From Caldilineaceae bacterium bin34 (GTDB lineage: Bacteria; Chloroflexota; Anaerolineae; Caldilineales; Caldilineaceae): 64,000 nt of DNA. Position 1 is the first letter of the stretch, and every line of letters starts with the position of its first letter. The position numbers and the translations under genes are program-made. Shown here one piece after another: positions 16,924 to 26,160 of the stretch. The stretch is from NCBI GenBank assembly GCA_002238555.1, contig MPMO01000014.1:1-64000 (forward strand), written 5' to 3'. The notes under the pieces are model-generated. The model was not told the DNA's origin. It saw nothing but the letters and a program-made list of their open reading frames with translations, and searched no databases.

Positions 16924-17880
16924 CTAAATCATCTTGTCGTCGCCGGGCGACTCGTAGTAGACCGCACTGCGGGACGCTCTCAGGGCGATGATCGTGAGCA
17001 CCAGGATGATGATGAACAGGAACCAGGCCTGCGTCGAGGCGAACCCGAAGCGGTAGCGGCGGAACGCGTTGAGATACAGGTAGAGGACATAGAACATCGA
17101 GGCGTAGGCGGGTCCGCCGCCCCCGCCGCTGACGATGTAGGCCGGCGTGAAGATCTGGAACGAACCAATCATGCCGGTGATGAAGGTGAACAAAATCACC
17201 GGGGAAATCATCGGCAGGGTCACGTTGCGGAACCGGCGGAAGGCCCCGGCGCCGTCAATCCGCGCCGCCTCGTACAATGCCGTGGGCACCCCCTGCAGTC
17301 CGGCCAGATAGATCAGCATCGAACCGCCGAAGCCCCACAGGCTCATCAGCACAAAGGAGGGCACCACCCAATTGGGATCGAAGAACCACCGCGGGCCCGA
17401 AAGCCCCAGCGGTACCAGCCCCTCCTCGCCGACGAAGCGGCTGATGAGGAAATTGATGATGCCGAAACTGGGATTGAGCAGCCACTGAAACAGCAGGGCG
17501 ACAGCCACGCTGCCGGCCACCAGCGCGGGGATGTAGTAGAGGGTCCGGAACACTCCCAGGAAGGGCACGCCCTTCTGGTTCAGGAGCATGGCCATCAACA
17601 GGGAGACGACAATGCCCAGGGGCACGGCCATCAGCGTGTAGAGACCCGATACCCGCAGGGACTTGTAGAAGACGTCGTCCTGCAGGAGCCGCGCGTAGTT
17701 CTCGAACCCGACCAGCTTCGGCGGATCGGCCACGTTGTATTCGGTGAAGCTCAACGCCAGTGAGGCGAGGATCGGGCCGCCGCGGAAGAGAATCAACCCC
17801 ACGATCCACGGGGAAATGAACAGCCAGAACCAGAGGGCCTCGTTGCGGGCCATCTTCTGTCTCGGCAATATCGAGAGCAT
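16924..17880 (-). CDS. Carbohydrate ABC transporter permease (MalF type)
   Basis: A 318-residue permease subunit. It opens with NEALWFWLFISPWIVGLILF, the usual first helix of MalF/UgpA-type subunits, and has the EAA loop LYEAARIDGAGAFRRFRNVT followed by LPMISP. ATG 17880 is chosen; a longer reading from TTG 17938-17940 adds a low-complexity stretch unlike homologues, and ATG 17853 is also possible. It pairs with the MalG-type subunit directly downstream and follows a propeller lipoprotein gene by 56 bp. Confidence 0.9.
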   Translation of the reverse strand: MLSILPRQKMARNEALWFWLFISPWIVGLILFRGGPILASLALSFTEYNVADPPKLVGFENYARLLQDDVFYKSLRVSGLYTLMAVPLGIVVSLLMAMLLNQKGVPFLGVFRTLYYIPALVAGSVAVALLFQWLLNPSFGIINFLISRFVGEEGLVPLGLSGPRWFFDPNWVVPSFVLMSLWGFGGSMLIYLAGLQGVPTALYEAARIDGAGAFRRFRNVTLPMISPVILFTFITGMIGSFQIFTPAYIVSGGGGGPAYASMFYVLYLYLNAFRRYRFGFASTQAWFLFIIILVLTIIALRASRSAVYYESPGDDKMI

Positions 17881-17936
17881 CGCAGGGGTCCCTGTCCCGC
17901 CGGTCCCATGGGCACCGGACGAACGTCGGGCTCGTT

Positions 17937-19112
17937 TCAATTCGCAGGAAGGAAGGTGACTATACCACCTTGGCCATTCCTAACCCATACTCGGCCAAGG
18001 GCGATGACCGGTGCCGTGCGGGCCAAGTCCATGCGCACCGACCGCCAGACCTCCGTTCCGTCCCCGGCGTCCAGGGCCACCAGGTGGCTGCCCTCCCCGA
18101 AGCGGACCACGACATAGAGGTGTCCACGCGCAATGGCCGGCAGCGACACGAAGTTGAGCGTCTCGTAGGTCCAGAGCACCTCTCCGGTCTGCAAATCGTG
18201 GGCGCGCAGCCGATGCCCGGACTTGCTGTAGACCCGGTCCCCGGCGGCTCCGGCGGGGATCACGGGGGACACCGCCGGCTCCGCCTCCCAAACCACATCG
18301 CCGGTCCCGCCGTCCAGGGCCCGAAAGGAGTTCTGGAACGACACGTGGACCTGACCGTCCACTACCACCGGGGCAAAGAACTGTGCCACCTGCTCGTCGC
18401 CATGCCGCCACACCTCCGCGCCCGACTCCGTGTCGAAGGCGTAGATATTGAAAAAGTCGGCAACATAGGCCAAGCCGTCGCCCAGGGCAACCGAGGACGT
18501 GACCGGCTCCGCCAGGCGCGCGCGCCACACCTCCGCACCGGTGTCGCGGTCGACGGCGTGCAGGTTGCGACCGCTCGCGATCAGAAGGCTGCGGCGGGCC
18601 GGCAACGGTGCCGTCACGTGACCACCCATGTTTTCCGCATCGCTGCCCACTTCGGGAAAGTCGAACTGCCACAGGAGATCGCCGTTCCCCGCATCCAGGG
18701 CGATCAGGGCACCCTGATTGCCCGCCTCGGCCCGTACGTACACGCGGTCCCCGTCCACCACGGGGGAGAGGTAAAAACCCTGCAGGCGAATCCGCCAGGC
18801 GCGGCTGCCGTCGGCGGCCGCCACCGCGTCCAAGCCCCCCTCCATGTCGACGTAGAGGTGCTCCGGACCGATGGACGGTGGACTGGCAAACAGCCCCGCC
18901 CCCTCAATCTCGATCCCCCGCTCGCGGACCAGGGGCGGCGACAGACCGTCCCCGGAGGTCCGCAGGCGCTGGGGATTGCCTCCCTCCATCAACCAGGTGC
19001 TCCCCGCCATGGGCGGGGAACCGAAGGGAATGGCGGTACAGCCGGCCAACAGGAACGTCAGCACGGACAGCACCGTCAGGACGGGTTGCGACAGGCGGGA
19101 AGGACCGCTCAC
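17937..19112 (-). CDS. PQQ/BamB-like beta-propeller lipoprotein
   Basis: A 391-residue exported lipoprotein with lipobox LLAGC and repeated blades of the WD40-like PQQ type: each has a VYV/LYV strand, then (A)LDAxxGxxxW (GALIALDAGNGDLLWQF, HAVDRDTGAEVWRA, YAFDTESGAEVWRH, FRALDGGTGDVVWEA, RAHDLQTGEVLWTY, VALDAGDGTEVWRS). These propellers usually mediate protein interaction rather than bind PQQ; E. coli BamB is an outer-membrane assembly factor, but nothing here points to that role. GTG start with GAGG upstream. It heads the sugar ABC operon, which suggests an accessory role in capture or sensing at the cell surface. Confidence 0.8.
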   Translation of the reverse strand: MSGPSRLSQPVLTVLSVLTFLLAGCTAIPFGSPPMAGSTWLMEGGNPQRLRTSGDGLSPPLVRERGIEIEGAGLFASPPSIGPEHLYVDMEGGLDAVAAADGSRAWRIRLQGFYLSPVVDGDRVYVRAEAGNQGALIALDAGNGDLLWQFDFPEVGSDAENMGGHVTAPLPARRSLLIASGRNLHAVDRDTGAEVWRARLAEPVTSSVALGDGLAYVADFFNIYAFDTESGAEVWRHGDEQVAQFFAPVVVDGQVHVSFQNSFRALDGGTGDVVWEAEPAVSPVIPAGAAGDRVYSKSGHRLRAHDLQTGEVLWTYETLNFVSLPAIARGHLYVVVRFGEGSHLVALDAGDGTEVWRSVRMDLARTAPVIALGRVWVRNGQGGIVTFLPAN

Positions 19113-19538
19113 GGATGTGGTTCCTCAAGGTGGTGGACGCGGCGGCACGGAGGTTCTACCCGGCACGGGGCGCGGCGACAGGCGTTCGGATCGGTTGGCA
19201 GGAACCCCATGTTAAAGCCTTGTCCCACATCCGTTCCCGATTCGGATCCCAAAGCCACCGGACGGAACCAACCCCGCAACAATCCGATTCCGGTACCGCG
19301 ACAGTATCAGGGAAAGCTCCAGCGTTGTATACTGCGCGTACGGAATCCAGAAGTCCTTGCCTTCGTATTTGACACTCCCGGCACCCGTTTCCGTCCCGTT
19401 CCCCCGCCAGCGCGACCCGCGTGAGGCCTGCCTGCCGGCGCGCGCCCAGGTGTTGGCTCCCCTGCCCTCCGCCAGCCGGCCGGCGCGGCTTGGCCCTGCC
19501 CCCTTGCTTCGACGCGGCATCCCTGCCCCGCGCCCGGC
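19113..19538. other. Divergent intergenic region
   Basis: Lies between the minus-strand propeller operon and the plus-strand R3H ATPase, so it should contain both promoters. A TATACT at 19328-19333 (plus strand) is the only recognisable -10 box and has no good -35. No gene or RNA was recognised. Confidence 0.45.
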
Positions 19539-21149
19539 ATGCACCTGACCATCGTCGACAACCTGGAGCAGCTGCTGGCCGTGCTGCCGCCTCCCTTGGG
19601 GGAACTGCTGGATACCGATCCCCGGACACCGGAGCTGGTGGAGGTAATCATGGACCTGGGGCGGCTGCCCGAGGCGCGCTTCAGCCAGGAAGACGATACA
19701 CTGGGCACCCGGGAGATCGGGTTCGACGATCTGGAGCAGACCATTAGCCGCATCGGCGACTTCGGCCGCGACAACCGCGCCGGGATCGAACGCACGCTGC
19801 ACCGAATCTCCGCCATCCGCAACCGCAACGGCCAAATCATCGGCCTCACCTGCCGCGTGGGGCGAGCCATCTCGGGCACGATCGAGATCATCCGCGACAT
19901 GATCGAAGGCGGCCGCAACATCCTGCTACTGGGACGGCCCGGCGTCGGCAAGACCACCCTCCTGCGCGAAGCCGCCCGCGTCCTCGCCGACGACCGGCGC
20001 GTGGTGATCGTGGACACCAGCAACGAGATTGCGGGCGACGGGGACATCCCCCATCCCGCCATCGGCCGCGCCCGCCGCATGCAGGTGGCCACCCCGGACC
20101 TGCAGCACGAGGTGATGATCGAAGCGGTGGAAAACCACATGCCCGAGACCATCATCATCGACGAAATCGGCAGGGAGCTCGAGGCCCTGGCCGCCCGCAC
20201 CATTGCCGAACGGGGGGTGCAGCTGATTGGCACGGCCCACGGCAACACGCTCGAGAACCTGATCATGAATCCGACCCTCTCGGATCTGGTGGGCGGCCTT
20301 GAAAGCGTCACCCTGTCGGACGAGGAGGCGCGGCGGCGCGGCACCCGTAAGACCGTCCTGGAACGGCGGGCGCCCCCCACCTTCGACGTCCTGATCGAAA
20401 TCCAGGAACGCCAGCGCATGGTGCTGCACCAGGACGTGGGCAGTGCCGTGGACGGTCTGCTGCTCGGCTGGAAACTCAAGCCGGAACTGCGTCAGGTGGA
20501 CGACGCCGGTGCCATCCAGCAAGAACTGACGGACTCCCAGGGACCCTCCGAGCAGTTTTCGCGGTCGGCCGGTCTGCGGCAGGGCACCGCCCGGGACCTG
20601 AACATCGATTCGGAGGCCTTCCATCGCCGGGATCGGTCCGCCACCCGGCCCCCCGAGGCCAACGGCACCAACGGCGCGCGCCATCAGACCCTGCGCGTGT
20701 TCCCCTTCGGCATCGGCCAGAACAAGCTGCGGGCCGCCTCCCGCAACCTGAACGTGCCGGTCTCCTTAGTCACGGACCTGAGCCACGCGGACGTGGTGGT
20801 CACCCTGCGCAACCACTACCGGACGCAGTCGCACGTGCTTTCCCTGTCGGAGCGCTCCGATATTCCGGTCTATGTCCTGCGCAACAACACGGCCTCCCAA
20901 ATGGAACGCATGCTGGTGGATCTCTTCCACCTGGGTTCCACCGACCGGGATCCCTACGATGCCGCCATCCGCGAAACGCAGGCCGCCATCCGCAAGGTTG
21001 GCGCCGGCCTGGACAACATCGAACTGTCACCCCAGCCTTCGATGGTGCGGGACCAGCAGCACCAGTTGGCCCGGGCAGCCAACCTCGCCAGCAACAGCCT
21101 GGGACGGGAACCCCATCGCCGGGTCAAGATTTTCCGACAGCGCACGTAA
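19539..21149 (+). CDS. SpoIIIAA-like AAA ATPase with C-terminal R3H domain
   Basis: A 536-residue protein combining a SpoIIIAA/Ycf45-type ATPase with a single-stranded nucleic-acid-binding R3H domain. Walker A is [11 protein letters not shown] (residues 130-140), Walker B is TIIIDEIG (204-211), with [19 protein letters not shown] in between, which is the hallmark of this family. About residues 375-470 form a poorly conserved linker domain; the C-terminus has [20 protein letters not shown] and RRVKIFR, the R3H motif. Such proteins occur in cyanobacteria, Chloroflexota and plastids; their role is not established but nucleic-acid handling is likely. Its stop overlaps the start of tmk (TAATG). 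Confidence 0.85.
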   Translation: MHLTIVDNLEQLLAVLPPPLGELLDTDPRTPELVEVIMDLGRLPEARFSQEDDTLGTREIGFDDLEQTISRIGDFGRDNRAGIERTLHRISAIRNRNGQIIGLTCRVGRAISGTIEIIRDMIEGGRNILLLGRPGVGKTTLLREAARVLADDRRVVIVDTSNEIAGDGDIPHPAIGRARRMQVATPDLQHEVMIEAVENHMPETIIIDEIGRELEALAARTIAERGVQLIGTAHGNTLENLIMNPTLSDLVGGLESVTLSDEEARRRGTRKTVLERRAPPTFDVLIEIQERQRMVLHQDVGSAVDGLLLGWKLKPELRQVDDAGAIQQELTDSQGPSEQFSRSAGLRQGTARDLNIDSEAFHRRDRSATRPPEANGTNGARHQTLRVFPFGIGQNKLRAASRNLNVPVSLVTDLSHADVVVTLRNHYRTQSHVLSLSERSDIPVYVLRNNTASQMERMLVDLFHLGSTDRDPYDAAIRETQAAIRKVGAGLDNIELSPQPSMVRDQQHQLARAANLASNSLGREPHRRVKIFRQRT

Positions 21150-21838
21150 TGTCCTGCCGGGGCTTGTTCCTCACATTCGAGGGCCCGGAAGGGAGTGGCA
21201 AGACCACACAGTCCGCGCTGCTGGCCCGACGCCTGGAAGATGCCGGGCACAGGATCCTGGCGATCAGGGAACCGGGCGGCACGGCCGTGGGCGAAGCCCT
21301 GCGCGACGTGTTGCTGAACCATCCCGGCCAGCCTCTGGATGTCCGGGCCGAAACCCTGATCTTCGCCGCGGCCCGGGCCCAGTTGGTCACGGAAGTGCTC
21401 AAACCCGCCCTTGACCAAGGCCGCATCGTCCTGTGCGACCGGTTCGCCGACAGCACCCTTGCCTATCAGGGTTTTGGCCACCGCCAGGATCTGTCGTTGC
21501 TCAGGCCCATGATCGAATACGCCACCGGCGGCCTGGAACCGTCCCTGCGCATCTTTCTGGACATTCCCCCGGCGGACGGGTTGGCTCGATGCCGGACGGA
21601 GGAGCACAAGGATGCGCGGAACCGTTTGGCGCATGCCGGTACGCGCGAATGGAACCGCATGGACGCCTTGGACCTTTCCTTCCATCAACGCGTTTATGAA
21701 GGCTACCTGGAGCTGGCCGGGCAGGATCCGGAACGCTGGCTGACCGTGGATGCCAAAGAGGGCCCGGCCGCGGTCCACGCCAGAATTTGGGACGGGGTCT
21801 CCGTCCTGCTTCCCAATGCGGCGGAGGCAGTCGTGTGA
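21149..21838 (+). CDS. tmk: Thymidylate kinase
   Basis: Phosphorylates dTMP to dTDP for DNA synthesis. The 229-residue protein has the P-loop FEGPEGSGKTTQ (residues 10-21), the DR(x) motif CDRFADSTLAYQGFG and a mobile LID region near residues 145-165. The start codon overlaps the stop of the ATPase gene and the stop overlaps the next gene's start, so all three are co-translated. The tmk - c-di-AMP receptor order is also found in Firmicutes. Confidence 0.95.
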   Translation: MSCRGLFLTFEGPEGSGKTTQSALLARRLEDAGHRILAIREPGGTAVGEALRDVLLNHPGQPLDVRAETLIFAAARAQLVTEVLKPALDQGRIVLCDRFADSTLAYQGFGHRQDLSLLRPMIEYATGGLEPSLRIFLDIPPADGLARCRTEEHKDARNRLAHAGTREWNRMDALDLSFHQRVYEGYLELAGQDPERWLTVDAKEGPAAVHARIWDGVSVLLPNAAEAVV

Positions 21839-22164
21839 AGATGGTCATGGCCGTGGTGCGCTATCAGGACAGCAGCGCACTGCTCGACTCGATGTCCGGC
21901 CAGGGATTCACCGCGACCATTGTCAACTCGCGCGGCGGCTACCTCCACGAAGGCAACGCCACAATCTACTGCGGCGTCGAGGACGAGGATGTCCAGCGCC
22001 TCCTCGACCTGGTGCGGGAGACCTGCCAGGCCCGCACACGATTCGTCACGCCCCTGCCCCCGGTTATGGAACTGGGGGAGCTGCACCTCCCGGATCCCGT
22101 GGAGAAGCAGTTGGGGGGAGCCTCGGTCTTCGTTTGGTCGATTGATGAGTTCCACCGCTTCTGA
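21835..22164 (+). CDS. PII-like cyclic di-AMP receptor (DarA/PstA family)
   Basis: A 109-residue protein, the exact usual length of the DarA/PstA (DUF970) family. The core VMAVVRYQDSSALLDSMSGQ, then GFTATIVNSRGGYLHEGNAT and TIYCGVEDEDVQRLLDLV match the PII-like trimer fold that binds c-di-AMP between subunits. GTG 21835 overlaps the tmk stop. Family knowledge says it senses c-di-AMP, a second messenger of potassium and osmotic homeostasis; its output partner is unknown. A diadenylate cyclase gene is not in the window. Confidence 0.88.
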   Translation: MKMVMAVVRYQDSSALLDSMSGQGFTATIVNSRGGYLHEGNATIYCGVEDEDVQRLLDLVRETCQARTRFVTPLPPVMELGELHLPDPVEKQLGGASVFVWSIDEFHRF

Positions 22165-22179
22165 CGCCAACACCGATCT

Positions 22180-22216
22180 TTGGGATCCAGCCTTGCCGAG
22201 TCCTACAATTCCTGCC
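22180..22216 (+). promoter_or_regulatory. Candidate leaderless promoter of gmk
   Basis: TTGGGA (22180-22185), 18-bp spacer, TACAAT (22204-22209), then seven bases to the gmk ATG. Transcription would start on or within one base of the ATG, and there is no Shine-Dalgarno sequence, which fits a leaderless mRNA. Confidence 0.5.
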
Positions 22217-22885
22217 ATGCTGATGCCTGAGGACAATGCCGGCAACGAGGTGCAGGAGCAGGATCCGTCTCACATCTACGAGGCGGTCTGCCATCAGCGA
22301 CCGTTGGTTGTCGTGCTCTCCGGCCCCAGCGGCGTCGGCAAGGACACCACGCTCAGCGGCCTCAAGAAGCGGATGCCCGGCGCCCACTTCATCGTGACCG
22401 CCACCACCCGTCCCATCCGCCCCGGCGAGATCGACGGGGTCGACTACCACTTTGTCGACAAGAGTCGGTTCGCCGACATGATCGAACAGGGCGAATTTCT
22501 CGAATATGCCAACGTCTACGGCGATTACAAGGGAATTCCCAAGGAACAGGTGCAATCGGCCCTGGACAGGGACCAGGATGTCATCCTGCGCATCGACGTT
22601 CAGGGCGCGGAAACCATTCGCAAACTGATTCCGGAGGCCATCACCATCTTTTTGACGGCACCGTCCGAGGACGAACTGGTGACCCGCCTGAGGGAACGCA
22701 AGGCGGATCCGCCCGGCCAGTTGAGGATGCGGATTGCCGAAGCCCGACAGGAAATGAAACGCATCAATGAGTTCCAATACGTGGTCGTAAACCGCGACAA
22801 CCAGCAGGACGTGACCGTGGAACAAGTCTGCAGCATCATCCTGGCCGAAAAGGCCCGTTACGACTGGTCTCCGATCGAGCTCTGA
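22217..22885 (+). CDS. gmk: Guanylate kinase
   Basis: Converts GMP to GDP. The 222-residue protein has the P-loop VVLSGPSGVGKDT and the GMP-binding region TATTRPIRPGEIDGVDYHFV, followed by FLEYANVYGDYKGIP and the LID with RIAEARQEM. It carries a short N-terminal extension of about 30 residues compared with E. coli Gmk. ATG 22217 is supported by the leaderless promoter pattern just upstream. It follows tmk and the c-di-AMP receptor, giving a nucleotide-kinase cluster. Confidence 0.94.
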   Translation: MLMPEDNAGNEVQEQDPSHIYEAVCHQRPLVVVLSGPSGVGKDTTLSGLKKRMPGAHFIVTATTRPIRPGEIDGVDYHFVDKSRFADMIEQGEFLEYANVYGDYKGIPKEQVQSALDRDQDVILRIDVQGAETIRKLIPEAITIFLTAPSEDELVTRLRERKADPPGQLRMRIAEARQEMKRINEFQYVVVNRDNQQDVTVEQVCSIILAEKARYDWSPIEL

Positions 22886-22971
22886 TTCCCTGCCAAACCA
22901 GGGCTCGGGGCTGCCACCATCCCAACCACAGGCAACAACTTCAGCCTGCACCCCACCATCCGGCACATCCC

Positions 22972-24660
22972 ATGACAAACACCCCCCTGAAGCGGCCGCG
23001 CGCCCTGCCCGCGGCCCTGCTCCTTTGTTGCCTGATCGCCGCCGCAGCGGTTCTGCCCGTCCGCGTTCTGGCTCAGGACACCTCGCCGGCGGCACCGGAA
23101 TCCGCGCAGCTGCCAATGCAGCCGGGCGACATTCATGCGGTGCAGATGCTGGCGGGGGACGAGGCCGTCTACAAACTCGATGTGGAGCAGGTGGGCCGCT
23201 ATCGTTTGACAACCGGACTTCTGCCCGTGGCACAGCAGGTCCAGGTAACGATATCCGCCGCCGGCGGCGACCCGCTCTTCGCCAACCCGTTCACCCCCAT
23301 TGACCTGACCCTGCGGCCCGGAACCTATGAATTCACCTTCGCGGCCCTGGACGACGCCACCTTCGACTTCGCGGTCGTGCGGCACCACGGCACCTACTCC
23401 GTCAACCCGGCCGTTGTCCGCCACGTCGATCCGGGACAGCACCTGCCCAGCCAGAGCCTGGACGTGCCCAACCTGCATGCCCAGCTGCGCATCCCCGAGC
23501 AGGCCGGCCCAACCGAATGGATTCTGCGGTTGGAGGACGGTCCGGCGGCTCCGTTCCAACTCCGCCTGCAAGGAGCCGATCTCGACCTGTCCGAGGAAGT
23601 GCGCACGGAGGCCACACTGAGTTTCTGGTCGGCCGGCGGCCTGTACGACATGGTGCTGGAACGGTCCGAGGGCGGGATTGCACCCTCCTTCACACTGCTG
23701 CAGCCCAGTGCCACCGAACTGACGCCGCTCTACCTGAACTCGGTGGCGGAAGGCACGCTGGCGCCCAACCGCAAAACCCAGCACTTCCGCCTGACGCTGG
23801 ACGACGGGGTCGTGGCCAACCTGGCGCTCGATTCGGACTTCGGCGGCGATCTGGACCTGTCCGTCCAGCCCCTGTCGGAACCCACCCGACAGGTGGCGCG
23901 CAGCGCCACGCCGCTGTCCACCGAACACATCGGGGAACTGCTGTTGACCCCCGACTCCTACCTGGTGACGGTCACCCGCACGGCCGGTCAGGGGCCGGCA
24001 CGCTTCCGGTTGGAACTGGGGGTGGAGCCGGTCCAAACGTTCTTCAGTCATGCCGGAGGGCAGCAGTCCGCCTCGCAGGGCGAGGACGATCCGCTGAACC
24101 TGCACGGCTTCCATGTTCCGGCTGCGGGCCAGCAGGTCACCCTTGAACTCAAGTCCCCCGCCATCGTGGCTGCCCACGGCCTCGTCTTCGGCCGCCAACG
24201 CCAAGTCCGGGACAACATGCTGGCCAGTCCCGTAACCTTCCTGGCACCGGCGGCCGGGGACTACTACATCGGTGTCGACACGCGGTACGGGTTTGGCTAC
24301 TACACCCTGGACATTGGCATTGCCGATCCGCCCGCGCGGCTGCCGGAGATGGGCGTGGTGGCCAGGGAGATTGAGCCGGGCGGGGTCCAGCATTGGCGCT
24401 ACCCGGTGCCCGAGAACGCCCATCTGATCTCCTTCGTCCTGGTCTCGCTCAGCGATCAGGACCTGGATCTGGAAAGCAACCGGTACGATCCGGACAGCCA
24501 CGAACTGCACTTTCGGACCTCATCCATGGACCCGAAGGTCGAAACCGTCGCATGGTACGATCCCGCGGGCGGCGAGATTCTGGTCACCGTATCCAGTTTC
24601 GGCACCCGGTTGACCGAGTACCTGCTGGTCGTGCGCACCCAGACGCTGGACAGTCGCTGA
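22972..24660 (+). CDS. Secreted beta-rich protein of unknown function
   Basis: A 562-residue exported protein. The N-terminus is a signal peptide (basic RPR, hydrophobic core, cleavage after VLAQD). The mature part is almost entirely beta-strand with repeated segments resembling bacterial pre-peptidase C-terminal (PPC) domains, for example YKLDVEQVGRYRLTTGLL, PGTYEFTFAALDDATFDFAV, and GDYYIGVDTRYGFGYYTLDI. No catalytic motif is visible. PPC-like modules usually bind proteins or glycans on extracellular proteins. The next gene starts 35 bp downstream, so the two may form a unit. Confidence 0.7.
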   Translation: MTNTPLKRPRALPAALLLCCLIAAAAVLPVRVLAQDTSPAAPESAQLPMQPGDIHAVQMLAGDEAVYKLDVEQVGRYRLTTGLLPVAQQVQVTISAAGGDPLFANPFTPIDLTLRPGTYEFTFAALDDATFDFAVVRHHGTYSVNPAVVRHVDPGQHLPSQSLDVPNLHAQLRIPEQAGPTEWILRLEDGPAAPFQLRLQGADLDLSEEVRTEATLSFWSAGGLYDMVLERSEGGIAPSFTLLQPSATELTPLYLNSVAEGTLAPNRKTQHFRLTLDDGVVANLALDSDFGGDLDLSVQPLSEPTRQVARSATPLSTEHIGELLLTPDSYLVTVTRTAGQGPARFRLELGVEPVQTFFSHAGGQQSASQGEDDPLNLHGFHVPAAGQQVTLELKSPAIVAAHGLVFGRQRQVRDNMLASPVTFLAPAAGDYYIGVDTRYGFGYYTLDIGIADPPARLPEMGVVAREIEPGGVQHWRYPVPENAHLISFVLVSLSDQDLDLESNRYDPDSHELHFRTSSMDPKVETVAWYDPAGGEILVTVSSFGTRLTEYLLVVRTQTLDSR

Positions 24661-24695
24661 CCGGCACCGCGCCGCCGGACGGCTATTCCGAACCC

Positions 24696-25409
24696 ATGAC
24701 AGCCATGCTTGAAGACAAGCGCACCGGCCTCCAGGTTGCATTTGTGGACGCCGTGGTTGAAAGCGGCCGCGACGGTTCCGTCCACCAGGCGTTGCAGGAG
24801 AATCTGCAGGTCTGGTACAGCAGCGGGGCCACCCCCCTGTGGCTCAACACCTTCCGGAACCGGGGCGACTGCCGGCTGGTCTGCCTGGTGGAGAACTTCA
24901 CCAGCTTCGAGAGCCTGATGCTGGACCAAATCCGGAGCGTGGCCGGCGTGCGCGAAACGCGCACGGCCTTCAGTTTCAGCGGTTCGGCCGACCTGGATCT
25001 GTTGCTGGACCTTGAAATGGAGGTCCTGCCCCACACCGAAGCCTGTTCCGCCTTCCTGGAGGTGACGGTGGCACCCGGCCAGGATCGGTCCGTCCAGGAG
25101 CGTTGCGCGATGCTGCCGGCCGACGAGCCCGTGCGCGTGGTGTGGTCGCTCAATTCCTACAACGGCCAGGCCGACGACCTGTCCCTCCTGCTGCTCGGCT
25201 CCCCGGGCGCGGACCTGGCGGAGTTCACCATGCAGCACATTCGGTCCATGGAAGGGGTCGTCGCAACCGAGATGGATCAGATTTGGGACTGGACTTGGAT
25301 GGCCCAGCCCGACTCGGTGATTGCCCTGTGTGAACACTTTGCCGCAGAACACATCCTGGAGAACGGCTTCGACGACCTGGATCAGTTCTACGCCGACGCG
25401 GATTGGTAG
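24696..25409 (+). CDS. Protein with two Lrp/AsnC-ligand-binding-like (RAM) domains, no HTH
   Basis: A 237-residue soluble protein. Two halves share a pattern typical of the Lrp/AsnC ligand-binding (RAM) domain: a strand, a helix, then a terminal GV motif and strand. Compare CRLVCLVENFTSFESLMLDQ followed by IRSVAGVRETRTAFSFSG with LSLLLLGSPGADLAEFTMQH followed by IRSMEGVVATEMDQIWDW. No helix-turn-helix is present. Free-standing RAM proteins bind small molecules and form oligomers; here the two domains are on one chain. The homology is judged by eye and would need a profile search. Confidence 0.55.
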   Translation: MTAMLEDKRTGLQVAFVDAVVESGRDGSVHQALQENLQVWYSSGATPLWLNTFRNRGDCRLVCLVENFTSFESLMLDQIRSVAGVRETRTAFSFSGSADLDLLLDLEMEVLPHTEACSAFLEVTVAPGQDRSVQERCAMLPADEPVRVVWSLNSYNGQADDLSLLLLGSPGADLAEFTMQHIRSMEGVVATEMDQIWDWTWMAQPDSVIALCEHFAAEHILENGFDDLDQFYADADW

Positions 25410-25418
25410 AGGAGTTCG

Positions 25419-25441
25419 CGGCGGACCGGCGGGCTCCGCCG
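25419..25441. terminator. Possible bidirectional terminator
   Basis: CGGCGGA and TCCGCCG form a seven-bp stem with a nine-base loop between two convergent genes. No U-tract on either strand. Confidence 0.35.
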
Positions 25442-25463
25442 TCCCAATTCAACCCGGCCGAAC

Positions 25464-26144
25464 TCAGGCCACTCTACGATTGCCGACACCGGACGGGCCA
25501 CGGGCTTCCAAGTACCGCGCCGCCTCGGCGTGAACCGCCGCCCTGAAGCGGCCCCAATCGGCCCATTCGGGCGTCCGCTTCTTCAGGGCACACAGGTCGG
25601 TGGCAACCTGGTGCAGATCGTCCGGAAGACACCACATCCAACCCGCGATCTGCTCGGTCTCGTCGACCACCTGCGGCTCCATGCCCCTTGGCGCTTGGAT
25701 CGCAAACATGAAGGAGGCGAAGGTGAACTCCCGCTCCAGCCGCCGATGCCGGAAGCCGTAGGTCAACAGACCGGCGAAGTCCGCGATGCAGCCTGTGCGG
25801 AGCCCTGCCGGTTGATCCCGTACCTCCAAGCCGGTTTCCTCCGCGACTTCCCGCACAACCCCCGCCACCGGATCTTCTCCGGGTGCCAGCCCTCCGGTAG
25901 GCAGCCGGTAGGCTTGTTCCGGGTAGTAGCTCTTGGTATGGAGCAGAACGCCCGTTTGCGGTTGGCCGCGGTAGAGAAGGTAGCAAACTTCGGCGACTCT
26001 GCCATCCCGCAGCAAATTCTGGGGATACGCCGTCAGAAACGGATCGTCCACCTCCAACGATACATGGCTACGGCGCGCCTGCGGCCAGCGCACATGGAGG
26101 CGCCTCCAATCAGCCGCAAAGGGAAACGGCCGGTCGGCCGACAC
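25464..26144 (-). CDS. Nudix hydrolase
   Basis: A 226-residue pyrophosphohydrolase. It contains a perfect Nudix box GX5EX7REUXEEXGU: GGLAPGEDPVAGVVREVAEETGL. The central domain also has LLHTKSYYPEQAYRLPTGG just before the box. GTG 26144 (GGAG ten bases upstream) starts after the stop of the permease gene; an ATG at 26201 overlapping that gene by 41 bp is the alternative. It is last in the peptide ABC operon and may be co-transcribed. Substrate unknown. Confidence 0.85.
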   Translation of the reverse strand: MSADRPFPFAADWRRLHVRWPQARRSHVSLEVDDPFLTAYPQNLLRDGRVAEVCYLLYRGQPQTGVLLHTKSYYPEQAYRLPTGGLAPGEDPVAGVVREVAEETGLEVRDQPAGLRTGCIADFAGLLTYGFRHRRLEREFTFASFMFAIQAPRGMEPQVVDETEQIAGWMWCLPDDLHQVATDLCALKKRTPEWADWGRFRAAVHAEAARYLEARGPSGVGNRRVA

Positions 26145-26160
26145 GCGACAGACGCTCCGC

